Source: Toxoplasma gondii ME49 (Eukaryota > Apicomplexa > Conoidasida > Eucoccidiorida > Sarcocystidae). Taken from it: a stretch of 64,000 bases of DNA. A program made the translations under genes and the position numbers. Of the stretch, positions 50,086-61,200 are shown piece by piece. The notes beneath the pieces were generated by a model. The model was not told the DNA's origin. It saw only the letters and a program-made list of their open reading frames with translations, and searched no databases. Positions within the stretch are counted from its first letter, which is position 1. Each line of letters starts with the position of its first letter. The stretch lies in the NCBI RefSeq assembly GCF_000006565.2, contig NC_031475.1, positions 1,943,535 to 2,007,534 of the forward strand, read 5' to 3'.

Positions 50086-52345
50086 TTAGAGGCTGTAGCG
50101 AGCAGAGAGGGTGGCGGTCGCAACGTCAGAAGAGAGAGGGACAGTCTTTTCAGTTTTCTCCGTCGAAAGAAAAGCAGACGGACGGCCAAAGCCTCGGCGA
50201 AGCGCGGCCTCTGCAACGGCGTAACCGACAGCGGCGCTCAAGAGTGCAGCTGAAAGAGAAAACAGAATTGAGAAAATGGAAACTCATCGCAGTCGCGAAC
50301 GTGAGAAATACACATGCAAGAGTTCCGAGTGTAAAGAGTGCCAACAGCTTTGAAACTTCCTTAGTTCGTTCAGGAGGGAGGAACAGCGTCAGACTGAAGG
50401 CTAAAGACAGGTGGGCATCAGGCTGGACAGACAGACGTCGACCGTTTGAATTCGCCGGTCCGGACGCGGATTCGTGAATGCGTTTGGAAGGGCCAGCAGC
50501 GAGTCTCTGTGTGAGGTTCGATGCATGTGACTGCCTCTCCCCGGGGGTGACAAAACAGAGCGAAAGGCAGGAAAATCCATTTCCGCAAGAAGCCAGTCCA
50601 GCATCAATGAAGCAACAGACCCCAGCGACTGTCCGCATGCACATAGGAGAGTGAACAGGAGACGCTGGACTGGCTTTCAGGAGAGTCTGAGACGCGAACG
50701 CTGAAGCCTTCCGAAGAACGCGCTCCCTCGTCAGAGAGAAGAGTAGGAGAAACAGGGGGAGGGAAGAAGACAGAGAGAGAGAGGGGATGCGTTCGGAGCT
50801 ACGGTGACGCATGCAGAGTCTTTTGCGAACCTGCGACAACGGGTCTCGCACGGACTGTCGCCGTTTGTCCGGGAAGAGGAGCGTGGATTTCGGAGCCTCG
50901 AAAGGCGGCGAAGCGACGAAGAGAAAGAAAGGGAGACTCCACGCGACTCTGCTCGCGCAGAGCGGCAACATTCTTCAATTTCTGGCCACTGTCGCCGCGA
51001 CTGTCGCGGAGCTTCGCCTCGAAGGGACCTACATCGTCGCCGGCTTCCATCATCAGCTGGAGAAGGAGACATGGAAGAACGAAGAGAAATGCAAACAGTG
51101 GAAACCAACAGGAAAGACAGCGTGAACCGGAAAGAGAACAAAAGCAGGAAGAAGGAGAAGAAAACAAACCAAACGGCCTTGCTGACAAAACAGAGCATAA
51201 AACAAGGAAAGAACGAAGAATAAGAAAGAAGACAGAGAAGTACAACTGAGAGAAGAAGACAGAGAAGAAGACAGAGAAAAAGAGAGAGAAGACACTGAAG
51301 AACAGAGCTCACTTTGTGAGTGTCGTCACAGTATGGAAATTTCTTCGACTGCCAGCAGCGGCAGATGCGAACGAGGCGCTCCGGCTCGCCGACGCGCGGC
51401 GATGTTTCAATGACCTGACGGGCGGGAGGACATGAACAAAACAGGACAACTTGTCTAGTGAGGAAAAGCGAGCAAACGGGTGCCGGTCCAGAGCGAAGCA
51501 CGGCAGACAACAGGAAAAACTTGAAAAAAAGAGAGAAACGAAGACAGGAGGAGCACAGGGGAATCCGAGAGATGAAGGCAGGCGTCTCCTGGTCGTCTCT
51601 TTCGAGCTGCAATTCGCTGTCTCTGTGTAGACTTTCAGACAGGCGCGACGCGAGAAGACTTGCCTCTCCCTTTGGTTCGGAGCTGTACACAGCTGAATAG
51701 CGGGGCACGGTATACAAGGTTAGAGCAGGTATCGACAGTGCGAATGGTCGCAGCAATGCAGAGGGGAGACAAGAAAATACGGAGCCAGGTTTGCAACATA
51801 CGAAAGAAAGACGAAAAAGGGGTGAAGATACAATGAAGCAGAAGCAGAGGGAGGACGAGAAGGAAAAGAAGACGAGAGAGAAGAGCTGTTAAGGCGACGA
51901 GAACGGAGACATGTGACGAGAAGAATAGAGGGGAGAGAACAGATGAGAAGAAAGGCGAACGTAGCAGGTTGACGAGCGACATGAGAACAGGTGAAGAAAG
52001 GTCAGGACGGATCTAGTCGATGGAGAGACATGAACCACACAGGCGACTCTTCGCTCTTCTGCGGATCGCTGCAGAGTCGGAAACGTCAAAAGACTCTACT
52101 GCTGCCGTCGTTTTCCTTCTAGAAAAACCTCGCACAGCGTGAGGGGAGCCTGGTGCACCCAAAAGAGATTCTTCCTCGTGAGTTGAACCTCAATGAAGTC
52201 TTGAACGCATTTAAAAGAGGAGAGTAAATCTTTCTGCTGCCCTTACGTGAGAATACTGCGGAAGTTTCTTGGTGTTGATGTCCAGCTGGTCCATGTAGGC
52301 CAGGGGGTCGTCCGACACTGAGAGTCCAGAGGCAGCTTTCGGCAT
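50086..52345 (-). CDS. CDGSH-type iron-sulfur domain protein (CISD/mitoNEET-like), variant CDDTH core
   Basis: Exons on the minus strand: 52247-52345 (MPKAASGLSVSDDPLAYMDQ...), 51313-51414, about 50990-51056 and, less surely, 50086-50249; about 143 residues. Exon 2 carries VRICRCWQSKKFPYCDDTHK. C51, C53, C62 and H66 match the 3Cys-1His ligands of a 2Fe-2S CDGSH centre, but the usual Gly is Asp64. Exon 3 begins LMMEAGDDVGPF, equivalent to the conserved GDNVGP following the motif in animal CISD proteins. Exon 4 follows a strong pyrimidine tract and acceptor and would add a weakly hydrophobic stretch (ALLSAAVGYAVAEAALRRGF) with a polar tail. Without that splice the frame stops at 50,799. Family members sit on the outer mitochondrial membrane or ER and handle redox and iron-sulfur transfer. 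No N-terminal transmembrane helix is seen here, unlike mitoNEET. Confidence 0.8.
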
Positions 52346-55300
52346 CTTGGCAGAAGGCGAAAGAGGAAGGCAGACGCCCGTTTTGGTTGGGAAGCGAGAG
52401 AACTGCAAACGCGAGAGGAGGCAAGACACCCCAAACGCGTCTCTCCGAGAGCTCAAAACTTTAAGCGCAAGAAGAGCGACGAAAAACGGCGTAGATCGAC
52501 GCGCATAAGTGGAGGAAGAGGCAAAGATGACCGGGGGGGGGCTGTGTCCAGAGATTGGAAGCTACAGTCGCGATTCAACTTGCGAGAGTCTTTGCCGAAG
52601 AAAAGCAATGTTTGAGGTCCACGGTGTCGGGAGGTTCGTTTGCAGTTGAACAGACACCGACAATGGGCGGAGGGTATGGTCTCGCTCGAACTCTCAGGTG
52701 GGCATGTGTCTTGGTGAAGCAAAAGCGCGAGAGATGTCGCGTCCAATGCGGGAGCAGCGAGAGCAGAAAACAGAGAAGGAAGGCTTCAATGCAAAGGGGA
52801 AACGAAGACAGCGCGAATGTCGCGCGAAAAGCCGCCCGCCGCCGAAAAAAAAATCGTGCATGCGTTCCGGCCCTCTCTCTTCGGTGTGGCTCCGAAACTC
52901 CGCAGGAAAGAGGTGGAACATGGACTGTTTTGCGCCTGTTACAGTTTGTTCTGTTGAAAGAGGACTCGAGCAATGGGATAAAGTGGAAGGGAAACGGGAG
53001 CAGAATGCCTTTTCCTCCCATCGGTCCTCCCGCGCTCATGACACAAGAGTGCGAAATAATGTCACACGATGGACGGGCAGAGTCTTCTTGCCAGCAGCAC
53101 CGGTTTCGAGTTACACTTCAGTGGAGGAGGCCTTCGTCGTTTGATTCTCAGATGGAATGTATCTTTTCGCAGCTCAGCAAGAACTGGAGGAATTTGTGGC
53201 GGTGAAGCGTCTGCTAGATTCGTCAACAGGCTGTGGCACTGCGCAACATCTCCGTCCACCTGGGGCGGGGTCTCTTTTACAGGGAATTTGAGCGCATGTT
53301 CATCTTTTGCAGGGCACCAGCGAAGGCCTGCTCGAACAGTGTTCTTCGGAAGGGAGAAAGAGAGACTCTTTTCACCCATCGACTAGCCCTGTAGTTCTCG
53401 GACTCGCCCTGAGATACGTCTTCTTCAGCAAACGCATCTCAATGGTTCTGGAGAAGGGTGGTTGTGTTTCACCTAACGCGACACACCTGTCACATGTTCT
53501 GTTGAAGGGGGGAAGAACCTAGCTTGAGAAAGAGAATCTCAGGACATTTTTAGGGCCGACGGCAGGTCGCCGACACTCTTGCACTTTGTTTAAAGGAATC
53601 GAGCTGCTCTCGGGTATTGCATGGTCTCAGTGCCTCGGGAAAAGAAAGTGAAAAATTGAAGCGCGCGAAGCACGACACTGTGCATGGAGGTGAGCGCTGA
53701 TTCTCAGAGAGTGTCGCAGCGGAAAGAGCGCGGCAGGAAAGAGGAAATCGAATTCTAAAGAGAGTGTCAATGGCCCTTTGAATTCGAGCGATCCCTCCGT
53801 TCTCCAGCCTCTGAAAAGCACGCAGACACACAGATGCAGAAAACGAGTCTCCGCTACATCTCAGGGACAGACGACTTTAGCGCGTTGCTTTTCCATGGTT
53901 CCTCGGAAACCCTGTCGCCTGGAATTCCACACGATAGGAATCCCGTCCCCGTACGAGAAACATGGAGAGGGTCTTTCGAGACAGGCGAACAGCCGATAAA
54001 AGGCCCCGCCATGAGTTTGCGGAAGAAACTTGCAGTAGTGATTTTCTCACTGAAGGATTTTTCAACAGTTCCGGCTGTGTGCCTGAAAGTGCCTTCTGAA
54101 CGTCCGGCGAAAGCGCCTCCCGCTCGGAGGTGGTTTGCCGCAATCTCTGCAAGGAAAGAATAGAGTGACAGAGTTTTTTGCCTAGATATTTAGCTGGAAG
54201 GACGACAGAAAGTTTCTTCGTCACGGTTTCGTGTCTCGAGAAGGTTCGCATGGGGTGTGGTTGTCTTTCCAGAGGTCTTCCACTCTCTTCGAAAGGTCCG
54301 TGACGCACACAGCATTGACCCGTTCCGTTTTCCGGAGCGCCGTGAGAAACTCCAGCTTCCTGTGCGGCCCCAAAAGGAAGAACATTCCCTCGCATCTGCC
54401 TGAGTAGACTAGGTTGCGGGAGTGTAGAAAAAGTCATTTCTCGGTTTTCTTCTTCAACGTCACCCGCTCACGCGTTTGCGACTCTGCACCGACTGTGAGA
54501 CTGTGGCGCAAACTGTGTCTGCAACGCATCGGACTTTTCCCCATCAGGCAGCAGGCGCTCGCTGCGTGAGCGATGCGCATTCATGCAAAGAGCTGAGATT
54601 TCCCGGCATCGCTTATTTTACAAGTCACGCTCGGTGCAGCACCCAGCGATTTCGGCCTCGGTGTCTGCTCCGTTGCTACTCGATTTGTGGACTGGTAGCC
54701 CCCCAGAAACACAGTTTCCTCCCCCTCATCTGCAGTGGTGAGGCGGTTCCCTGCGACAGGGCGACTGTCCACTCCAAGGAGAAGTGAACCTTTTCTCGGG
54801 GGTCGGGAGCTGCGATCGCTGCTTCTTCGCACACCAGGGACCCGCAAGCAGAGAGACTGTGGACGCGTGAGGAAGCGGTGACAAGCGGAACTTGCGATGG
54901 ATCGTTCATGCAAACAGAACTCCCGGAGACCACAGAGAGCCAAGCTTCCAGTCTTCGAAGGGCAGGACCCGGTGAACTTCTCTCGCACTTGGAGGCGTCT
55001 CGGGAAGCCCCCACCAGACGTCCGGTTCGCAGAAAACGCACCTGAACTCGCGCCGCATGCAAAGCGCGAACTCCGCGTTCCCGAAAGTGGACAATGCTGG
55101 CGAGTGCAAAATCAAAGACTGGGCTTCTAATTTAGACTCAGGGTCGGCGGCGTTCAGAGATGCGGGGAAAATGGTTGAATGCCATGATACTATCGGTGCT
55201 CACGGTTGCTTGGAAGCTGGAGTCATTAACCATGGGGGTGCAGTAATGATTCTGCCTAGTTTCCTCTACAGACAGGGACGGGGAGGCTCTTCCCTCCTTG

Positions 55301-55533
55301 AGTGTTGTGTTTCACTCCATGGCGGACTGAATTTAATTTCCTTTTTATAAGAAAAACTCGACAACCGCTTCTCGGCAGATGCCCAAAAACGGACCCTCCA
55401 CTCCTTCAAAATGTTTACCCAGATGAAAAGCGCGAACCTACATACACACCATATCGATGTCCATCTACGTTATTCAGTTACTTGTCTATCTGTCTATCTA
55501 CCTAGATACATTCATGCATGCATACACTTACAT

Positions 55534-55537
<4 letters not shown>

Positions 55538-55570
<33 letters not shown>
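55538..55570. repeat. (AT)n microsatellite in spacer
   Basis: Uninterrupted AT dinucleotides upstream of the Tim-like gene. Confidence 0.85.
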
Positions 55571-55574
<4 letters not shown>

Positions 55575-55943
55575 ATATGTGGAAAAAAAACGGTGAGCGT
55601 TGTGGGACCAAGACCTCGCAGACATGCAGAAAAACGGAGATGTTATTTTCGTTGTTTCGCCTTGGGGAGGAGGCTGTCTGCAAGAGTGCCGACAGTTTAA
55701 TACGAGGAATATTAAACAACACACAAGGAACTCAGAGAAGTTGTTTCTGCGACCCGCTAGGGAAGTGGAAAAAGCGATCCGGAATGCGAAGCCGCATTCC
55801 CTTCTCTTCAGAAGCATGTTTTCCTCTTCACTTTTTAGAGCCGTTTTTGTGGTGAACAAAGCGTGAGACTCTGAGGTTGGCTGGACGCCTAAAATTACGA
55901 AATCCAATCGTGTCTGGGTCTCTTCTCACACACACTCAGTTCC

Positions 55944-55962
55944 TGCATGCACGCATGCATGC
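55944..55962. promoter_or_regulatory. Cluster of three overlapping TGCATGC-type palindromes
   Basis: The 19-bp run TGCATGCACGCATGCATGC contains three (T/C)GCATGC cores. GCATGC is a known ApiAP2-type binding core in apicomplexans. Position is about 900 bp upstream of the Tim-like start codon, within a divergent promoter region. Function is inferred only. Confidence 0.4.
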
Positions 55963-56867
55963 TCCGCCCACAACGCAAGGGGAGGAAAATGCCCCGGAGA
56001 AGAAAGAGGAGAGTAAAAAGAAAGGTAGTGTGTCTCTTAGAGAAACGACTCGCGTGACAATTTGGGGAAAAATCTGCCTTATCGAAGAAAAATTTCGAGA
56101 GGAGACACCGTCCGCGCTCTGCGGTGTCTCGTCTCGTGGAAATTGTGCTGCATGCGTTTCGTCCTTCTGGGGCAATGCGAATTTGAGTCCTTTCTTTTTT
56201 GCCCTTCTTCTTCTCGCGGTGTTCTTCATCTTCAGAACTCTTCAACAGGCCTTCACACTTGGATCCGCTCCTCACTCCTCTTTTTTCTGCGTCTCAGGGG
56301 AACTCCTTCAGCTGGTGGACGCGACAACGAGTTTCGTCTTCCATCCTTCTCCACGCATTCACAATCACCTGTTTCTCTTCACTTTTTTACTCCTTTTTGC
56401 CGCGAGCCTTTCCTCTCGCTTTCTTCTCCTTTCTGGGCCTCCTCTTCGCGTCCTTCCTTCTGCCACGGTTCGTCTGCTTCCCGGGAACCTTTTACCTGTC
56501 GTTTGTCTTCATCTCCCTTCCCTCCTGATTCGTTCTTTTTTTTTCTTTTCTTCTCCTTTCTCTCTCCTGCTTTCCCCCCTGTAGGTCTCTCTCACCTTCT
56601 CCCTTCTCCCTTCTCTTCCTTTCTCTCTCTCGCGTTTTCTCTCTCTCTCTACTATGTCGTTCCCTTCGCTCTCTTCTTCACTTGATCGCGCTTCTTCTGC
56701 ATTTCTTGTTCTCGTTTGACGCCTCTTGTCCCTTGAGAGACGCCTGTCTCGCTCCGTCTTTGTATATCCTCCTCTCCTCTGTTTCTACGCTCCTCACGGC
56801 GTCTCCTCTCCCCAGTCCCCTTCCCCTCCCCCTCACTCCACACAGAGTCGCTCTCTGCTCCCTTACC

Positions 56868-57188
56868 ATGGGGGCATCCTTCTCCTCTCGGCTCGGTTCT
56901 TCTCCTTCTTCTTCTTCTCCCTCTTCTTCTGGTTCTTCTTCTCTGTACGCCTCCGACAGAATCACCCCACAAGTTGCTGCTCTCGCGGAGCTGCAAGGTT
57001 TTGCAGACACTGTCTCTCGCTGCATCGGTGCCTGCTATACGCGCTGTCTCCACAAGCATGCAGAAGTCGCGCTGGACGTCTCTGAAATGAGCTGCACGGA
57101 TCGCTGCGTCGCGAAGTACTTCCACGTTCACGCACTCGTAGGCGAGTCGATGAAGGCTCTCGCTTCCGGACCCCCCGGAGAAAACTAG
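56868..57188 (+). CDS. Tim9/Tim10-family small Tim chaperone-like protein (twin CX3C)
   Basis: Single exon, 106 residues. Small Tims are intermembrane-space chaperones that escort hydrophobic precursors to the inner membrane. Cys56-X3-Cys60 and Cys76-X3-Cys80 are separated by 15 residues, as in the family, and the second motif SCTDRCVAKYFHVHALVGES closely resembles Tim10. An extra Cys52 makes a C-X3-C-X3-C run. Residues 11-26 form a Ser-rich low-complexity stretch not typical of small Tims. The start MGASFS fits an N-myristoylation consensus (Gly2, Ser6). The frame stays open upstream to 56,682, but that part is low-complexity pyrimidine-rich DNA, and the ATG at 56,868 has a purine-free but plausible CACC-type context (TTACCATGG). 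Tim10 is the closest fit; Tim9 or Tim8/13 is not excluded. Confidence 0.85.
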   Translation: MGASFSSRLGSSPSSSSPSSSGSSSLYASDRITPQVAALAELQGFADTVSRCIGACYTRCLHKHAEVALDVSEMSCTDRCVAKYFHVHALVGESMKALASGPPGEN

Positions 57189-57317
57189 GCGCGACCGAGC
57201 CGGCCGCTCTCGCTGGACTTCTTTCGGTGCATGCACCTCTCAGTGTATAGACACCCTCTCTGAGAGGCTGAAGGGGGGCCGCATGCAGGTAACAATCCTG
57301 CGAGGTCGACGACGGAA

Positions 57318-57380
57318 CAGAACAGTGGACAGACAAAGAGACAAAGAGACAAAGAGACAGAGAGACAAAGAGACAGAGAG
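57318..57380. repeat. 8-bp minisatellite (GACAAAGA/GACAGAGA)
   Basis: About seven tandem copies of an 8-bp purine-rich unit downstream of the Tim-like gene. Confidence 0.82.
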
Positions 57381-57445
57381 AAGAGAGGCGCACAAGCGAC
57401 TCCAGTTTTGACACAGAAGAGGCGCTGAGGAGCGCGTCTCTCCGT

Positions 57446-57507
57446 CTCTTTGCGCCTCTTTGCGACTCTCTGCGCCTCTTTGCGCCTCTTTGCGCCTCTT
57501 TGCGACA
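57446..57507. repeat. 10-bp minisatellite (CCTCTTTGCG)
   Basis: Five to six tandem copies, two of them with substitutions (GACTCTCTGCG). It begins about 65 bp after the 8-bp minisatellite and has the opposite strand bias (pyrimidine-rich). Confidence 0.82.
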
Positions 57508-58246
57508 TGCGGGCGTCTCTGGATTTTCTTTCTTCTGCGTCTGTGGTATTCCAGAGTCGCACTCTGTGCGGAGATGCATGACCCCGGAGGCCCTGGAGAC
57601 GCGAGGAGGAAGTCCGTGCTTTCCGCGACCGGTGTTCCCCCGGAGTTAACAGCTGGAGAGAGAGGAAGGCCTGCTTGGCGGCTCGGGAAGCATGCAAGAC
57701 GCGTTTCGACACTCTGACACAGCGGAGAGATGTACGGGCAAGAAAACCGTGTGATCGATACGGCACCGGGGCGATGGTGAACGAAAGAGAAAACGAAAGA
57801 GGGAAGAAACTGAACAAGCGCAGGAACAGAAGCAACCAGAGAGACACCTATCGTCTTCCCGCCTCCTTGAAGGGAGTGAGGAGACAGAAGAACCGATCTC
57901 AATCCGGCGCCAGGCAGATGGAGATTCGCCGTCTCTCGTGATCTTTCGTTTCGGCAGGTCGTTCTTCTTTCTGCGAGCGGTTGGCCCCCGTCCGTCCTCT
58001 ACATGAAACTCTCGCAGTTTTCTGTCTCGCGAGAACCTCGTCAGTTGGCCTCTCTCCTTGCTTGCCTTCCAGTCTCGTCACAGCTCTTGCCTCTCGCCCA
58101 AGCTCGGCTGCGACCTGAGATCTCACAAACGACAGTGCATGCGCCGCTGCATGTCGTACGCGATCTGAGGGCAGAGAGGGTGGCCAACACAGTCTTGGAA
58201 GGTTTGAAAAGCTTCTTTTTCCTTCTTCTCTCCTCACTCCTCCAAG

Positions 58247-61200
58247 ATGGTAACTTTTCTCTTGGGCGGAACGAGGGCCGTGAGGCCCGCAGACCCTCGC
58301 CCCTCTGCTTTTTCTGCTGGTCGATGTCTTTCTGGAACTCGCAGGCGAGAAGTCGCCTCTCAAAGAAGGGAAAAGCGCGGCGTCGCGGCGATCGTCTCGT
58401 CTGAGTCGCGCTCTTCTTCTCCTTCTCGTTTCTTCGCTACGTGCGATTCTTCTCGGAGCCCTACACTCCTCTCCTCGTCTTCTTCCTCGTTTTCTTCTCT
58501 CTCTTCTTCTACCTCGTCTTCTTCCTGGTCTTCTTCTCTCTCTTCTTCCTCGTCTTCTTCTCTCTCGACTTGTTCTTCTCTCTCGTCTTCTCCTTCTCTT
58601 CCTCTTCTCCACTCCGTTGTCAGTGGCTTTCGTCTCTGTTTGCTCGGCGTTCCCGTTGCGCCGTCGCCTCGCGTCCCCCTCCACGGCAGCTCCGGTGTCT
58701 GTGCAGCTCCCTGGGGTGTCTGTGCAGCTCGTTCGCCTGCGTTTTCTGCCACTGCACGTCGAAATCTGTTTTCGCAGCGGTCGGCGGGGCTGAAGATTCC
58801 GCGGCTTTCTCGGGTGTACACGATGACTCCACGGGAGCTGCGCAACGCCATCGCGGACTGCGCGCGCCGCCAGATCCGGATGAAGGAGCTCTGGGACGCC
58901 TTCCTGTACCGGGCCGTAGTTCTTCGAGCCGAGTTGAGGCCTGAACATATCGCGACGATTTTCCGGTCGCTCGCGACCGTGCAGAAGCCGGTGCTTTCCT
59001 TTGTCGACTACATGCTGGAAGACGTTCGCTTCCGTCTGCACATGTTTCGACTTCAGGACATTTCTCTTCTCCTCTCTGCGTTGGCGAGACTGGAGGTGCG
59101 TGACGACCTGCTTCTCCAGGCGCTTCTTCCCATCCTGCTCAAACGCATTTCTCCTGCATCGCCTCCGAAAGACTTTGCCCTCGTCATGCATGCGTTTGTT
59201 CGCATGCAGGGTCCTCAGATCGACCTCGTTGGCAGCCGCGTTGTCGCCTCGCTGGCTGGACGCGTGGAGACTCTCGAACAGCCTCAGACCATTGCGCTTC
59301 TCCTCTTTGCTTTCGCCGAGCATGCGAAGAAGCAGGTCCAGCGAGAGGCCCTCGAACGGGAAGTCGCGCGTGCGAGTGTCGAGGTGGAAACGGGTGAGAA
59401 ACATGAAGGCTTCGCGGAGAAAGCGCAGAGGGAAGGCCAGGGAGACCGGTGCAGACTTGCAGACAACGAAGACAAAGGAGAGACACAGAGAGAGAGAGAG
59501 GGAGAGCGAGAGCGAGAGCAAGAGGAGGACCGGAGGATTCGAATTCCATTCAGGATGTTCATTGAGAGTCTCCTTGAACAAACGGGCAAGCAACTGCGGG
59601 GATTCAGAGCAAGGGACTGTGTACATACACTCGCGGCGGTCGCGAGCCTCGCTGAGTGTAACAGAAGAATTCGGGAAGAAGCGCTGCAGAGTGAAGAAGA
59701 CGCTGCGTGCAGAGATGAAGAAAGAGAAAGGGAAGACGACTTCGAGGGAGGCGGCAAGCCACGGCCTGACAAAGGAGGAAGCGAGGCTTGGGATGTAGGA
59801 TGTCTGCCGCCGTCGCTGCTCGAGGATGTCCTTTGGAGAGTCCATAAGCGACTACAGGAGGTGAAGTTCGAGTTGCAGAGCAGAGACGCCGTCCTCCTCT
59901 TCCGGGGTGTACATACACTCCAGGCCGAGTGCGGAGAGTTCACTGCGCAGAAGGAGGAGCTGATCAAACAGCCGAGACAGCTGGAGGCAGAGACCGCCTC
60001 GAGCGAAGTCTCCTCGGACTGGAAAGACAAGAAAAAGAGACGCCAGCCCCTCCTCGACCGACTCAAAAATCTCGTCGTTCGCGAAGTCACCCATCGCGCG
60101 GGAGATTTGGAAGCCATGGAGGCTCTCGAACTGCTGCGCATCCTCGCCTCAGAAAACCAGCAAGTGAGTATCGAAGACACCCAGAGGGGGAGAGAGAGAA
60201 GAAGGGGAGGAGGAGAAAAGAGAGAAGGAGAGGCAGAACGAGGGAGACGAAGTGAGGGGGGGAAGGCAGCGAGTGCGAAAGCGTGAGACAGATGGGAAGG
60301 GAGCAGGCGAAAGAAGAAGACATGGGGTGAAAGCACGAAGAGGAGACAAATCAGCATCGATGAGGAGTTAGAGCCTTTTTCTTTCAACTGAGAAGTGGTG
60401 GAGATGGTCCTTTTGTTTTCGAATGCTTGTGGCCCCATATGCGTCAGCGGTCTCCTCCGAGTCGTTTTTGTTGCAGTCGTCCGGTACTCGTGTTTCCTGC
60501 CCTTGTGTCTCTCTAGAGTTTCATGCGTTTTCAGTCTGTTTGTATTTTCGATGTTCTATCCAGTGTAGCCGTATATAGGTATGCATGCATCATTCCCCCT
60601 CAGCGGCATTCTATCCTCCCTGTTTCGTCTCTGTTAGCTACGGTAACAGTTGTGTTTGGAACGAGACTAATGTCGCTTCGCCTAGCGTTTGCAGGCTTTG
60701 TTTCTGTTCTCCCTTTGCGACCTCCAGTCTCTCGACAGAGACAGCAAGCGTCTCCAGTTCTTCCGTTTGTCAGGCTTCAGGCCGTTGTTCAGCCGCGTCA
60801 CTGGCGCGGTTTGCAACCCTGGCTTCCGTGTTTCGGCGGCTTTCCTTCGTTTCCTCTCTCCATGCAAAACTTGCTTGCTTTCCATCCCGTTTGTTCTGGG
60901 CGTCTGGACCAAGAGTGTTCCGCTGTCCCGGTCGCTCTCCTCTTGGTGCCTGAGCTCCCTCTCGATCTTCTCCTCTGCGCATTTTGGCACCCTCGTCGTT
61001 TCCTTTTCTTGTACGTTTTCTGGATCTTCTGCAGTGCCACCCAGGCCTCGAGGCCGCACTTTGTGTTCGGCTCTCAGACGCGCTGGCAAGTTTTTCTTCG
61101 CCTTTCTACAAGCCGCCCGTCGAACTTCACAGGGCTCTGCACCAACTTTCAGACGTCTTTCTTCGCCTGTTCTCTGCTGCGAAGCCACACTTCCCCCCCT

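Larger units (their letters stand above)
52346..56867. other. Long divergent spacer between the CDGSH-type and Tim-like genes
   Basis: About 4.5 kb between outward-pointing start codons. It holds two promoters, one (TA)n tract (about 55,538-55,570), a cluster of overlapping TGCATGC palindromes (55,944-55,962), and a pyrimidine-rich run from about 56,170 to the Tim-like ATG. The longest ORF, 186 codons on the minus strand (53,877-54,437), has no recognisable domain and no gene-like context. I do not call a gene here. Confidence 0.5.
57189..58246. other. Spacer between Tim-like and RAP-type genes, with two minisatellites
   Basis: About 1.06 kb, holding the Tim-like 3' UTR and the promoter/5' UTR of the next gene. 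It contains two different short tandem repeats (57,318-57,380 and 57,446-57,507) and GCATGC palindromes at about 57,230, 57,280, 57,690 and 58,138. Minus-strand ORFs of about 220 codons here are created by the repeats and are not genes. Confidence 0.55.

Noticed and set aside
53877..54437. 186-codon minus-strand ORF in the 52.3-56.9 kb spacer
   Set aside because: No domain, no splice partners and no clear start context; length is within what GC-rich DNA gives by chance.
57899..59845. 648-codon minus-strand ORF
   Set aside because: Antisense to the first exon of the helical-repeat protein; the translation is poly-Arg/Glu mirroring the Ser-rich and charged runs of the sense strand.
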